Of a stretch of 33,811 nt of DNA, positions 17,272 to 27,500 are shown one piece after another. Source of the stretch: an uncultured Clostridia bacterium. Its GTDB lineage: Bacteria; Bacillota; Clostridia; Oscillospirales; Acutalibacteraceae. Positions within the stretch are counted from its first letter, which is position 1. Every line of letters starts with the position of its first letter. The notes under the pieces are model-generated. The model worked only from the letters and a program-made list of their open reading frames with translations. It did not search any database and had not been told where the DNA came from. Both the position numbers and the translations under genes were made by a program. The stretch covers positions 1-33,811 of the forward strand of contig CANQAJ010000013.1 in the NCBI GenBank assembly GCA_947589365.1. The letters are read 5' to 3'.

Positions 17272-20200
17272 TCATTCGGAAAAATCATCACAAAATTCAG
17301 GATGCTCATCAAGGAACGCTGTCACACGATCTCTCAAAATAGTATCGTTCATATTCCGAACTTGATTTTTTGTGCTAACCAGTTTTTCCTTTTTAGCTTG
17401 ATACTGTTGAGCTTGTTTCATCATCCTTTGAAGAGAACTCAAATCAGAGAATGACCATGTACTCATATCATTTCCGAATTTTATTTTTGCTTTTGCAATA
17501 ATCGAAGAGTGTTCGGTTATCCAAATATCCATATACTCTTCGCCAACAGTAGTCAGAAACGCAGTTTCAATCTTATTTTTATCATTAAGCAAAGATGTAT
17601 CCATGCTTTTCAAATAATTCAAAGCATTTACTACTGTCGTATTGACAGTATGATTATTCTTTTGAACATCAATTATCGTAGAAATCATCTTCTGCATTTC
17701 TGTCGGAATTACCCACATAATTGGTACTTCATAGGTTGTACACCAATCCTTTACGGTCTCTATGCCTGTAATAGTTTTCCATGTTTCCTGAAGCATCACT
17801 TTGTTCCTTGCAAAACTGATGTGCCCCATCTGATTATCAAGTTCTCTATCAAACTGTGTTAATGTAGCTTCACATGACATATCTTTGAAACCAGAATATA
17901 CTGTACTTAACTCATCGGACGTACATTCGATTTGTCTTGATGATAGAATTTCACCAAGAACCGGCTTTCCGTCAGTAAGACAGTCTTTTGCATATTTTCC
18001 GTAGTTATTCAGAATTTCAATATCTCCCAAACGTTCCTCTGATGTCAACTGACTTGCTTCACCTTTTGAGACTTTATATAATATCTTAAGTGCAGGATAC
18101 CAAGTCGGATTAAGCTTTTCGATAGCTGCAAGCGAAATACGTAAAAACTTGAACTGATTTGCAAGATCCTTTCTAGCCTCTTCAATACTATGATAAACGC
18201 ATCTCTGCACAGATCCGATAGCATCTATATAATAATATTCGCCAACAACATCGTCCAGCTTTTCTTTTACTTGATCTTCTGTCCAGGTATAAATTGCTCC
18301 CTGCATTACCGAATGAATTTTATCACTGAGTTCCTCAGGCTGAATATCAAGCTTAGTAGCAATATCTTTGAGCTTCGGTGAAATACTGAAAAGGAAAGTC
18401 CGAAAAGCTGCAGACATAGTATTCTTATCTTTAAATGCTTTTGCAAGATTAACTTTTATTTTTCCTCTGCCCGACATCAGCTGCAATACATTACTCATTG
18501 CAGTTTCAACATCGCCTTCCTGAGAAATGAAAACCTGAAAGCTGTCAATAACCTTCCCTGCTGATGTACGAAAATCTTCATTAGTCCAGTAATTAGCAGG
18601 TAAATACTTCAAAGCCCAAAACGGAGCACCACTCTTGGTGACCGCCTCACGTGCATTATGATAACCTGTGGTTTGTTCAGCGACCTGAGCAACAGAAAGA
18701 TCTAATATTGCTCTGAGATAGTCACTGAAATGCTGCCATGTAATAGATCCAGCAGAAAGATAATCTGTAGTCATCCTGCCCTTGCACATATTTACGACCA
18801 TCTTACCCAAAGTAGCTTCCGCAAGTACATGCGGTGATTGTGCACTATCAGTCCATGTATATTTACTGTTTTTATAACAGGCAAAAACATATCCAAGCAG
18901 GATACCACATGCGATCGTGTCATAATAGCCATAAGGTTCTTTTTGTAAGCTTGCCCACAGATCTCCGAGGTTTACCATACTGCCGGATTCCATCTCATCC
19001 TTAATTAGTTTAGCAAGTTCAGCAATACATTCCTTTGCCTTGCTGCCTGAAACCTCGGACATTTCACCTATGACAGTAATATCAAGAATACCTTCATTTT
19101 TCAATGAATTAAGCACATTTTTCAACTGACTGTTTGCAGTAGTACGCTGAATACCTGCTGTGGGTGCGCTGTCATTACATGACTTATAAGCTGTATTTGT
19201 TATAACAATGTTCTCAGGAGCATATGGAAAAATTATATCAAGAACATTCGTGCGAATAGTTTTCCTCAGTTGAGGCATACCATATTGGTTATTGAAAACA
19301 TTGTTTCCATTATAAGCAATCATTCTTCCTGCAGATATAGCACTGCCTATCCATGTTGTCATAATTGCATTGGCTTCCATCTTATATTGATTAACAGCAC
19401 CTGTCTGACCGGACGCACTTGCCATTTCCTGCTTTGTTACAGCAGTAAGCCAATTCTTGCGTTTTTCATCTGTAAACGGCTCGCGAACTAAAGCTATTGT
19501 AAGGCGTGGTTCATTCATTTCTTGTATCTTGCTCTGAAGCATAGACTGAATTGAAACACCCTGAGCATCACTATTGACAGTAACAAGCAAAAGACCAAGT
19601 TTATATGGTGACTTGTATAGTTCCTTAGCAATTTCAGTAAGACGATTATTAATTGAAAGTGTCTCTGCACAGCAAACTGCGATCTTCATGCGCCTGTTTA
19701 CTGCATCATTTTCGTCTGCTGCTTTCTTTTCAAATTCCTGAGCAAATACTCCCTCCTTTGAAAACATCTGGTATCTGCTGTATTTCTTATCATTCTGAGC
19801 AAGTCTTGCCGGAAACTCATCACTTGATGCACCATTAAACGGAAGCTGCAATCTGACATTACCATGCTGATCTTCATCAAGAACAATAATTTTGCTGTCA
19901 TGCATTGTTGCAAGCAAATCATGAACCGTTTTCTTATTTATCACGCCTGCCAGACAGGTCGCAAGACAATCCTCGGTTGCTGATATTCCGTCCTTTGTTC
20001 TTTTTCCACTGTATAATCCTTTCGTAGATGACATAAGTGCCATTAACAGCATTGCTGTTTTGAACACACGATAAGCATTGTCATCGTTCTCCACAAGATT
20101 GCGGCTTTCTTCAAAATGATGTATATACTCAGGAACCTTTGTATCCTTATCCGAAAAGTCACTTTCACGGGTAAAGAAATAATCCCATAGCCAATCCGGT

Positions 20201-21489
20201 GTAAGCCAGCAAGCCTGGTCATCCGGACCAAAGCGGTTAATATATCCTACAAAGCCAAGATTCGGAGTAGACTGATCCTTCATAAAACGAAACATTGTAC
20301 GCTGTGCGGCTGCATAGTTTTCAGCAACCCGTGACAGAAGTCTGATAGTCATCGGATGTATCGGGCAAAGATGATTTATCCGTTCACCAAACCTATCATC
20401 CAGTCCTGACATTTCCGGCAAAAACGGACGAATATTTTTTACAACAGGCTTACGTTCATCTGCCCAGTGTTCGGACATACCGTTGCGGATATTTATTGAG
20501 CCTGCTATAAGATCAAGTGCAGCATCCTGTGAAATATGAAATTCTACCTGATGGAATCTATGAGTGATAAGCTGATAACGGTCGGTAGTAAGATTATCAA
20601 CCATTTCCTGAGATTTATGTACGATAAACATCATGTACAGTGGCTTGACCTTGGTAAACTCGGAAAGCTGCTGCAAAATAGTTATATCATCACTGTTCAG
20701 TATATATTCAGTAAACTCGTCCCAAATAAAGAAAATACCTGATTTGTCCAGGTGGTTATTTTCTATTATAGCTGCCACCCAGTTTTTAAAAGTTTCAAGG
20801 CTGTCAACAAGACCCCAATTGTATTGACGAATAATAGCAGCAGTCCTTTGAAGTGCTTTCAGATCAGCAGCGTCAATAGCATCCTGCAGTTCCTCAACAC
20901 TGCCGTAATCATCACCCAATGTAGTTGTTTCAAGGATATATTCCCAGTTGTGGAGAGGACTGTGTATCTGAGTTTTAACAACATCCGCAAGAGACGCATC
21001 TCCATAATCAGCATTATCGCCGAATTTTCCTTTTAGTGCGTCACGAATAGCTTTTTCTGCCTCCATCAACATCGCATTGCCGTCACGAAGTCCCGTACAT
21101 CCGGTTTTCCAGATCACGAGATAATCGCTGCCACGATTACGACATTTCATAAAACGATTTTTAAATTGCGAAAGACGCGTATTTTTAGAGAGGTACTCTT
21201 CAATGACAGAAGGCTTTTCCTCCATAAGGTGTTTTACAAGAATAGCCGCATAGCTTTTTCCGGTGCCGTAGCTGCCGTGTACCCAAAACGAACGGCGCAG
21301 ATCCTTTCCTTCATTATCGACACCCTCATTATTGAGAGATTGACAAAGAACCTCCAGCATTTTTTCCATATCTTCGCCGACAATGTATTCACGCCACAGG
21401 TTTTTATTTCTTGTATCTGCATCAATATCTACTACTGATTCAAAAGTCGGGCTAATTTCTATAAAATCGCTGTATTTTTTATTCAGCAT
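17272..21489 (-). CDS. brxC: BREX ATPase BrxC/PglY
   Basis: A 1405-residue P-loop ATPase with an N-terminal BrxC signature (LNKKYSDFIEISPTFESVVD), Walker A HGSYGTGKSYAA at about 71-82, and Walker B GIFFIWDEFTEYIL at about 251-264. A long helical body follows. BrxC/PglY is a core component of most BREX types and is believed to be the large motor/scaffold on DNA. The ATG at 21489 has AGGAGGGAAG about seven bases upstream. It is separated from brxP by only 15 bases, so the genes are co-transcribed. No frame damage is seen over the full length, which matters because neighbouring accessory genes are decayed. Confidence 0.93.
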   Translation of the reverse strand: MLNKKYSDFIEISPTFESVVDIDADTRNKNLWREYIVGEDMEKMLEVLCQSLNNEGVDNEGKDLRRSFWVHGSYGTGKSYAAILVKHLMEEKPSVIEEYLSKNTRLSQFKNRFMKCRNRGSDYLVIWKTGCTGLRDGNAMLMEAEKAIRDALKGKFGDNADYGDASLADVVKTQIHSPLHNWEYILETTTLGDDYGSVEELQDAIDAADLKALQRTAAIIRQYNWGLVDSLETFKNWVAAIIENNHLDKSGIFFIWDEFTEYILNSDDITILQQLSEFTKVKPLYMMFIVHKSQEMVDNLTTDRYQLITHRFHQVEFHISQDAALDLIAGSINIRNGMSEHWADERKPVVKNIRPFLPEMSGLDDRFGERINHLCPIHPMTIRLLSRVAENYAAAQRTMFRFMKDQSTPNLGFVGYINRFGPDDQACWLTPDWLWDYFFTRESDFSDKDTKVPEYIHHFEESRNLVENDDNAYRVFKTAMLLMALMSSTKGLYSGKRTKDGISATEDCLATCLAGVINKKTVHDLLATMHDSKIIVLDEDQHGNVRLQLPFNGASSDEFPARLAQNDKKYSRYQMFSKEGVFAQEFEKKAADENDAVNRRMKIAVCCAETLSINNRLTEIAKELYKSPYKLGLLLVTVNSDAQGVSIQSMLQSKIQEMNEPRLTIALVREPFTDEKRKNWLTAVTKQEMASASGQTGAVNQYKMEANAIMTTWIGSAISAGRMIAYNGNNVFNNQYGMPQLRKTIRTNVLDIIFPYAPENIVITNTAYKSCNDSAPTAGIQRTTANSQLKNVLNSLKNEGILDITVIGEMSEVSGSKAKECIAELAKLIKDEMESGSMVNLGDLWASLQKEPYGYYDTIACGILLGYVFACYKNSKYTWTDSAQSPHVLAEATLGKMVVNMCKGRMTTDYLSAGSITWQHFSDYLRAILDLSVAQVAEQTTGYHNAREAVTKSGAPFWALKYLPANYWTNEDFRTSAGKVIDSFQVFISQEGDVETAMSNVLQLMSGRGKIKVNLAKAFKDKNTMSAAFRTFLFSISPKLKDIATKLDIQPEELSDKIHSVMQGAIYTWTEDQVKEKLDDVVGEYYYIDAIGSVQRCVYHSIEEARKDLANQFKFLRISLAAIEKLNPTWYPALKILYKVSKGEASQLTSEERLGDIEILNNYGKYAKDCLTDGKPVLGEILSSRQIECTSDELSTVYSGFKDMSCEATLTQFDRELDNQMGHISFARNKVMLQETWKTITGIETVKDWCTTYEVPIMWVIPTEMQKMISTIIDVQKNNHTVNTTVVNALNYLKSMDTSLLNDKNKIETAFLTTVGEEYMDIWITEHSSIIAKAKIKFGNDMSTWSFSDLSSLQRMMKQAQQYQAKKEKLVSTKNQVRNMNDTILRDRVTAFLDEHPEFCDDFSE

Positions 21490-21504
21490 GGTAGCTTCCC
21501 TCCT

Positions 21505-23835
21505 TTAATCTTCCTGTACAAGGTCAACAATATCATTACTTGAGAAATCTTCAAGAATTATATTATCAAGATTACCGATAAAGGAAACACGAATGTGCTT
21601 AGGATAGTTTATTGCAAGTCCCTGCACCTGTTCCTTAAAGGCTTTCGGTTCAATTCCAAAAATATCATGAGGAGAAATCCCCTGAGTCTCGTGGTTGGAA
21701 TGTGCATTGAGAAGCTCAGTAAAAGTAAATGATTTACGCCCGACATGTTCTGCATAAAGGTATAGAGAATATAACAGTGCTACTGCATGGGGATAGTCCC
21801 AGCCTTCACGGAGGTAGGATTTTTCAAAAGGTATTCCCTGCTTCAATGATGTACCAATAGGAGAATGCTTAAATGTTGCAAATAATGAACTTACAGCATT
21901 TTTGCGTGTTGTAGGAGAATACGAGTCTCCCAGTAAAGTAACAATATCACCCAATTCATAGGCAGCACCAACCTCTGTATTTAAGCAAAACCATTTACAA
22001 ATGATTGAATTGTAAGCTAAATTTGACCATATTATTGCCCATGTCAACGGATTATATGGACCAATTTGGATAAGTTTTTCTCCAAGTTCAGTCAATTGGA
22101 TAGATCTGTCCTTGTTTGAAATTTCAATCATTTGACTATGTTGCAACCACTTCTTTAATGATGCATATTGTTGATTTCCAAGTTCCATCCTAGAAAAGCA
22201 CTTTGCTCCATAGTCCATAAAATGTTCCAAAAAGTTCTGCTGAAAGCCAAAATTCTGATAGCAGTTCATTCCTTTTAAATCCATACCGTTTCCTCCTTGT
22301 GTTACTGAAAGGGATTTTGCAATCATACAGCCTTTGTCAGTAAATGAGATACAATTTGAACAATGTACACATAATGATTCTCGAATCAATATCTTTCCAT
22401 CTGCTTGTATAGTAAAAGCTCCTGTTGGACACTGTACTTCGCAAGCCTTACACCCCCTACAATACGCAACTTTATTTGCCACACCTCTTAGGTGAGAAAT
22501 AACAAACCTGTCCATTTTAAAAAAAGGTTTGTATGAAAATGTAGTTATATTATCATCTTTTTCTATTTCAAACATATAGTTAATGCCGTCGATTTTATGA
22601 ATACCTCTTTTACCATTAAATTCAGTTATCACTCCTAATATCCTTGAAACTTCCAACCAATCCTGCAAAGGTTTTTTCATAGTAAATGAAATAGCATTAT
22701 CACCAATTTGTTCTGAAACTCGATTTCCACCATTCAACAAATCTCGACCACCCGAACGGGTTTTCCATCCACCACTCTCAATATATTTTTTTCGTTCTTT
22801 TTCAGGTTTTGTGTTAGATACATATTCCTCTATGATTTTCCTCAGTTTCTTGTTTTCTTCCGGATAGCAAAAGCCTGTAATACTATCATACCAATCTGAT
22901 GACATTGGGCAAACCATACATCCCACACGAAATAAACCATTACGATAAGCGTTATTTAATACAATTTCATTTTTTAATAAATGACAGTATATTTCAGCAT
23001 TGTTCCATTTATGAATGGGGCTAACATTTATCTGTGAAATATTTTTAGCTCCTATACTAACCTCATCATATTTTGCTCGTCTTGCACTTTCCTCAGCTCT
23101 TACGCCATCAAAAACTACTACTTTAGCATTTATATTTCCTGTTATTTTTCTTAATAATAATACAGTTGGAACCGATTTATGTACAGCACAACACCATCTG
23201 ATTTTTGAGGCCGGCGGACCGAATTCATCCCAGCTTTCCTCCGGAGCTATATGACACTTTGCTTCCTCAAAACGAAGCTGTGGCCAATGTGCCTTTGCTT
23301 TTTCTACTGCTGCAAGAGTGTCAGAAAGCTCCATTCCTGTATTACTGAAAACAACATAAAAATCAGACGGTGCCAGTGCTCTTGCGGTAAGATCAAGCAA
23401 AGCAAGAGAATCCTTACCACCTGAAAAGGCACATACAAAGGAATAGCCCCGCTTCATATATTTTTCGTGCTGTTCCTGAATGAAATTAATCGCCTTTTGC
23501 TGTAGACTTACCATCAACGAACGATTAACCTCATACAAGCGGTCGGTATCTATAGGCTGCAGATTCAGGCGTTCTTTTGTCAGCAAATGAATGGACGGCT
23601 TTGTATAAAATCCACCACCCTGTGCCTCGGCAACCGGCTTGCCGTTCAAAACATATCGGCGAACACCTTCTGCCCACAACAGAGGTGCATCTGTGTCTTT
23701 CGGGTAGTCCCAATAAGCATCCATGCCAAAAAAATCAAGTTCTTCATGAAAAACCGGTCGGATTTCTTTCTGAATTTTTGCATTTATCGTCAATCTGAAT
23801 ATACCATATTCATCTGTCCATTCATATCCGTACAA
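21505..23835 (-). CDS. brxP: BREX type 4 PAPS-reductase-family protein BrxP, with Fe-S clusters
   Basis: The 776-residue protein starts at a TTG at 23835, 11 bases after AGGAGG; no better start is visible. An N-terminal lead of about 130 residues is followed by the PP-loop CAFSGGKDSLALL (Gly-Gly-Lys-Asp near 139-142), RWCCAVHK (Cys215, Cys216), GVRAEESARR (244-253) and VGCMVCPMSS (about 304-313). These are the features of PAPS-reductase/DndC-type ATP pyrophosphatases. A bacterial ferredoxin module follows: C459xxC462xxC465xxxC469P and C489xxC492xxC495...C503. The C-terminal ~270 residues resemble DUF4007. Type 4 BREX is defined by this gene in place of the methyltransferase PglX. The predicted chemistry is activation or transfer of sulfur on DNA, possibly fed by the operon's desulfurase; that is not proven. 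Confidence 0.9.
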   Translation of the reverse strand: MYGYEWTDEYGIFRLTINAKIQKEIRPVFHEELDFFGMDAYWDYPKDTDAPLLWAEGVRRYVLNGKPVAEAQGGGFYTKPSIHLLTKERLNLQPIDTDRLYEVNRSLMVSLQQKAINFIQEQHEKYMKRGYSFVCAFSGGKDSLALLDLTARALAPSDFYVVFSNTGMELSDTLAAVEKAKAHWPQLRFEEAKCHIAPEESWDEFGPPASKIRWCCAVHKSVPTVLLLRKITGNINAKVVVFDGVRAEESARRAKYDEVSIGAKNISQINVSPIHKWNNAEIYCHLLKNEIVLNNAYRNGLFRVGCMVCPMSSDWYDSITGFCYPEENKKLRKIIEEYVSNTKPEKERKKYIESGGWKTRSGGRDLLNGGNRVSEQIGDNAISFTMKKPLQDWLEVSRILGVITEFNGKRGIHKIDGINYMFEIEKDDNITTFSYKPFFKMDRFVISHLRGVANKVAYCRGCKACEVQCPTGAFTIQADGKILIRESLCVHCSNCISFTDKGCMIAKSLSVTQGGNGMDLKGMNCYQNFGFQQNFLEHFMDYGAKCFSRMELGNQQYASLKKWLQHSQMIEISNKDRSIQLTELGEKLIQIGPYNPLTWAIIWSNLAYNSIICKWFCLNTEVGAAYELGDIVTLLGDSYSPTTRKNAVSSLFATFKHSPIGTSLKQGIPFEKSYLREGWDYPHAVALLYSLYLYAEHVGRKSFTFTELLNAHSNHETQGISPHDIFGIEPKAFKEQVQGLAINYPKHIRVSFIGNLDNIILEDFSSNDIVDLVQED

Positions 23836-23853
23836 GGCAGCGTCTACCTCCTC

Positions 23854-24519
23854 TCAACATAATACTTCTCTGCAATCCTCTTTTGTCCTCCACGGTCTGA
23901 TTCGATGAAGAACTGCGTGACAGGTAGGACATACAGTAATATAATTATTAACTCCATATTTTTTATTTCCTTCCAACCGCGATGGTGGAACTAAAAGATG
24001 ATTTTGTAAAATCGCACCGCACGAATTATAATACAGCTCCGGTTTAAGATCACAAACCTCACAATGATCAGAAAGTGTATATTGTGATCCGTCTCTTGTC
24101 TCAATCAGACGATGAAGATGTCCCAGCAGGACACCCTCCGGAAAACCCATATCTTCACTGTAATCCCCAAATTCCATCATGAAATATTTTTCATTTCTGC
24201 GTATTGCCTGTGCGATCTCATGTAATTCGTCATGCCGGTTTTCAAACTCAGATGCAATATAAAAAAACATTGCTCCGACATGATTATCTCTATTTCCGGT
24301 TCTTAAATTTGACTGAAGTATTTTAATTTGCTTTGTAATACCAGTAGTCGTTCTGAAATCGGAACGCCTGTTTTCGTTCGGGTGAATCGGTAATCGGTTG
24401 AGTAACGTACTAAGATCTTTTATATCATCCGAGTCAGCAGAAATACGCTCATGCTTTGAAGAATAAAGTACATCAAGAGCAAGAATTACTTCATCTCTCG
24501 AAAACCTGAAACTTGACAA
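23854..24519 (-). CDS. HNH endonuclease with McrA-like N-terminal head
   Basis: This 221-residue protein starts at a TTG at 24519, six bases after GGAGGTG; that site lies inside the last codons of the upstream gene, so the two are coupled. The N-terminus FSRDEVILALDVLY resembles the head domain of ScoMcrA-like HNH enzymes. The C-terminal part has HCEVCDLKPELYY (CxxC near 153-156), QNHLLVPPSRL and CPTCHAVLHRIRPW (CxxC near 196-199), the zinc-bound HNH scaffold. Some McrA-like enzymes cut methylated or phosphorothioate DNA. Sitting directly before brxP in a sulfur-type BREX operon, it is a candidate effector nuclease. Whether the catalytic His is complete (NHL rather than HH) needs checking. 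Confidence 0.78.
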   Translation of the reverse strand: MSSFRFSRDEVILALDVLYSSKHERISADSDDIKDLSTLLNRLPIHPNENRRSDFRTTTGITKQIKILQSNLRTGNRDNHVGAMFFYIASEFENRHDELHEIAQAIRRNEKYFMMEFGDYSEDMGFPEGVLLGHLHRLIETRDGSQYTLSDHCEVCDLKPELYYNSCGAILQNHLLVPPSRLEGNKKYGVNNYITVCPTCHAVLHRIRPWRTKEDCREVLC

Positions 24520-24522
24520 TCT

Positions 24523-27500
24523 CTACACCTCCACGATAACACGGTCGCAGGAAGCATCCCATGCAAACCTTTCGTCTTTATCCAAGGCTTTAGGCATATT
24601 CCATAAAAGCTCATTTCCTTTGATTATTCCTGCATCCACCAACAATAGACGGAGATCTTCAGCCTTGAAGTTCCTCCTTTTAATTTCAGTATCAATAAGA
24701 TATGAAATGATAACATCACCAAAATTCTGGATCGGACTTCTATCTGAAACCAACATAGTATGCAGCGTATCAATAGATTGTCCACTCATAGCCTGAATAG
24801 TTTTAGCTCCGAACTCCGCACCATAACAGCGTAATATACTTTGAAGCAGCAGCGGTGTCCATGGCTTTCTTCCAGGCAAAACAGGCAACTGTTCAAGCCA
24901 GATTTTCGGAATAGAACGAAGTATAATATATCCTCCGTTATCACCAAGCAGAATTTCTATTTTCTTTTTTATATCGGCTTTCCACCCATCATCTATATGC
25001 ATATCATCAGCACACATGAGAATTCCCTCATCGTAATAGAAGAAAATAGGTTCATTGGGAATTTTCATTTGTGTCCTCAGGTTTCCTGTTGAGATGCCTA
25101 TCCTCTGCAAATATTCCACAAGGGCATCAAAAGAGAAAATGCCTCCCTGCTCTGATGCATAGTGCCTGATAATATCAAGGTTACTTTTAACACAATGTTC
25201 CGAACGGGATATATGAGCATTTCCATAAAAGCTGTAACGCTTCCCATGATAGCCCTTCTTCCCGAACAGATGTTCAGCAATATCATACACTGCTCTATCA
25301 TCATTTACATCATTATCCGTAAGGAACATATTCATTTCCATTTTAACATATTCATACAGCTGTGCTGAAGAGAGGTAACCGTCATTTTTCCTGAGAAGCT
25401 TTTCAATAATTATTTCCAGCTGATCTGCTCCTTCTTCCCAGTCAACAAAGGCTTCCTCGTGAATAAGCCGACCCCTGACTTCTACGATTTTAACAGAATC
25501 ACCTACTGCCTGCTTTGTTGCAACCATGGTTGTTTGTAATTTCATTTTTAATTCTTCATAGGTAATCCCCTTAATATCAGTATCCAAAACAAATTGTTCC
25601 ATCTTTTCAATATCAACATTGCTTGTTTTTGAAGAAATATCAATGTTTAACTGTGATGCTTTAGTTGTAATTCCGCTTTCCGTCAAATCAGATTCTGCCG
25701 GTAAATCGGCGTTTTCCGGTTCTGTCATAGTAATATCAATCTTTCCTTCACCGCATCTTTTTCTCACCCATCCGGTATATAAAATCACATCCTGAACAGA
25801 CAAATTTTCACTGACAAAAGCGTTTACATTTGCCACTTTAAGAGTATGAGATTCATCCTCGTTTCTTACCACAGGAACCATGTAGTTTCTCGTCACTCTG
25901 GCACCAATAAGTGTACGAAATTGAAGCGGATAACGAATCAGCATATCGGCACAAAAAGCAATAAAAGCCTTAGCAGGTGTTGTTCCTTTGTGTTTTTCAT
26001 TACCAATATGCAAGGTATACGCTTGTGTTTCATTCAGATCAACAGTCGGATACAGCATATCGTTTACTTTAGTAAAAATTCTCTGGCGTGTGCCGATACT
26101 ATATATATTATTTCTATTCATAAAAGCCCATAGCTTAAGTTTCTTTAATTCTTCTACTGTAGTAATCTTTTGACGAACAAGGGCTTTTCGTAACGGAGCA
26201 AATTCATCACCTTTAAGGATAGACTCTAAATCAACCGTTTTAACCGAGTCAGTAGAAGAAACAACTCCAGCATTTTCATCATGTAAGTCAAAAAAAGCAA
26301 TAAGCTTTGCAATAGCCGCACTAAAGCGATGATTCTGCTCATTATCGAAGATACTAAACTTTTCATTACAGTTCAGAGCATCTATCGTTTTTCTTGCTTC
26401 CGATTGCAAGCAATTCAGAAGCTGACAAGACGCAAGCCCTTCCTCACGAGCAAACTGTTCAGATCTCTTCAATGCTGACACATACACTCTGCAGGTTGAC
26501 TCTGACATTTTCTGTACATCCATAAGATATGTATAAAATGTAGGCTGATCAACAAACTCATTATTAGGTTTATTCTGAGTTGTAGATTTGTTCGTTAGGG
26601 CAGTTTTTTCAGACTTCGCAGTCTCTTTTTCTCGTCCCGAAACTTCATCCGTCAGTTCATCATATTCTATAATGCTGTTTTCATAATCCACATTACATAA
26701 ATCAAGAAGAATCTTAATACACCTTATAAAATGATCTGTTCTGCGATTTGTTTCAACATACAGATTTTCTCCTATAAGTGCAGGCGTATGTAATGACGAA
26801 GATTTTGTTTTTCCAAAGATAATCGGAACACGACTGTTTTCAGTCGGATTGTTTTTCAGCTTTATGAATACATCAGGGTAATCCTTGAAAAGACACTCAA
26901 GAACACCAATATATACTTCCTCCCATGACTTTACAGCATGGACTTCTCCAAAATATGTAAACTGAATCGGCAAGGTAAAAGAATATGATTTCGTAGTTCT
27001 GAAATCAACAAATTTATGATCTGTTTTTTCGATGCTGACACGACCAATAGTCTGCTCTGATGCTTGAATCTGCGGTTTACTTATCGTTTGTACAGGTCTA
27101 TCAACCGGCGTAGCACCAACTGCCGTTACATTCTCTTTCTCCGATTTTGGTCGTTCCTTAGGAGCATTGGGATCATCCTTTTTCAATTTGATAACCAAAT
27201 TACCGTAGGACACATTACAAATATCAAGAAAGTATTTTATCCTTTGTGCGATGTTCTTTGCACTCAGGTTCACTTCTATATAGAGATCATCACTCAGCTT
27301 TCCTGCTGTTCTTAATTTGTAAACGGATTTACTGTCGCAAATATCAATTGTACCGCTTCGAGTGATCGAACCGTTTTTTAAACTTAGTATCTTGTCAGGA
27401 TAATCCCTTAACAAGCACTTCACCACAGACATATACATCATTCTCCACGAGGTGACCTGTACAGTTTCACCTGCATAAAGATACTCATAAGGCTTTGTAT

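Noticed and set aside
12110..24519. Dnd (DndBCDE) or Ssp operon
   Set aside because: Desulfurase and PAPS-reductase homologues are present, but DndD/DndE or SspB/C partners are not, while BrxC, PglZ and BrxL are clear.
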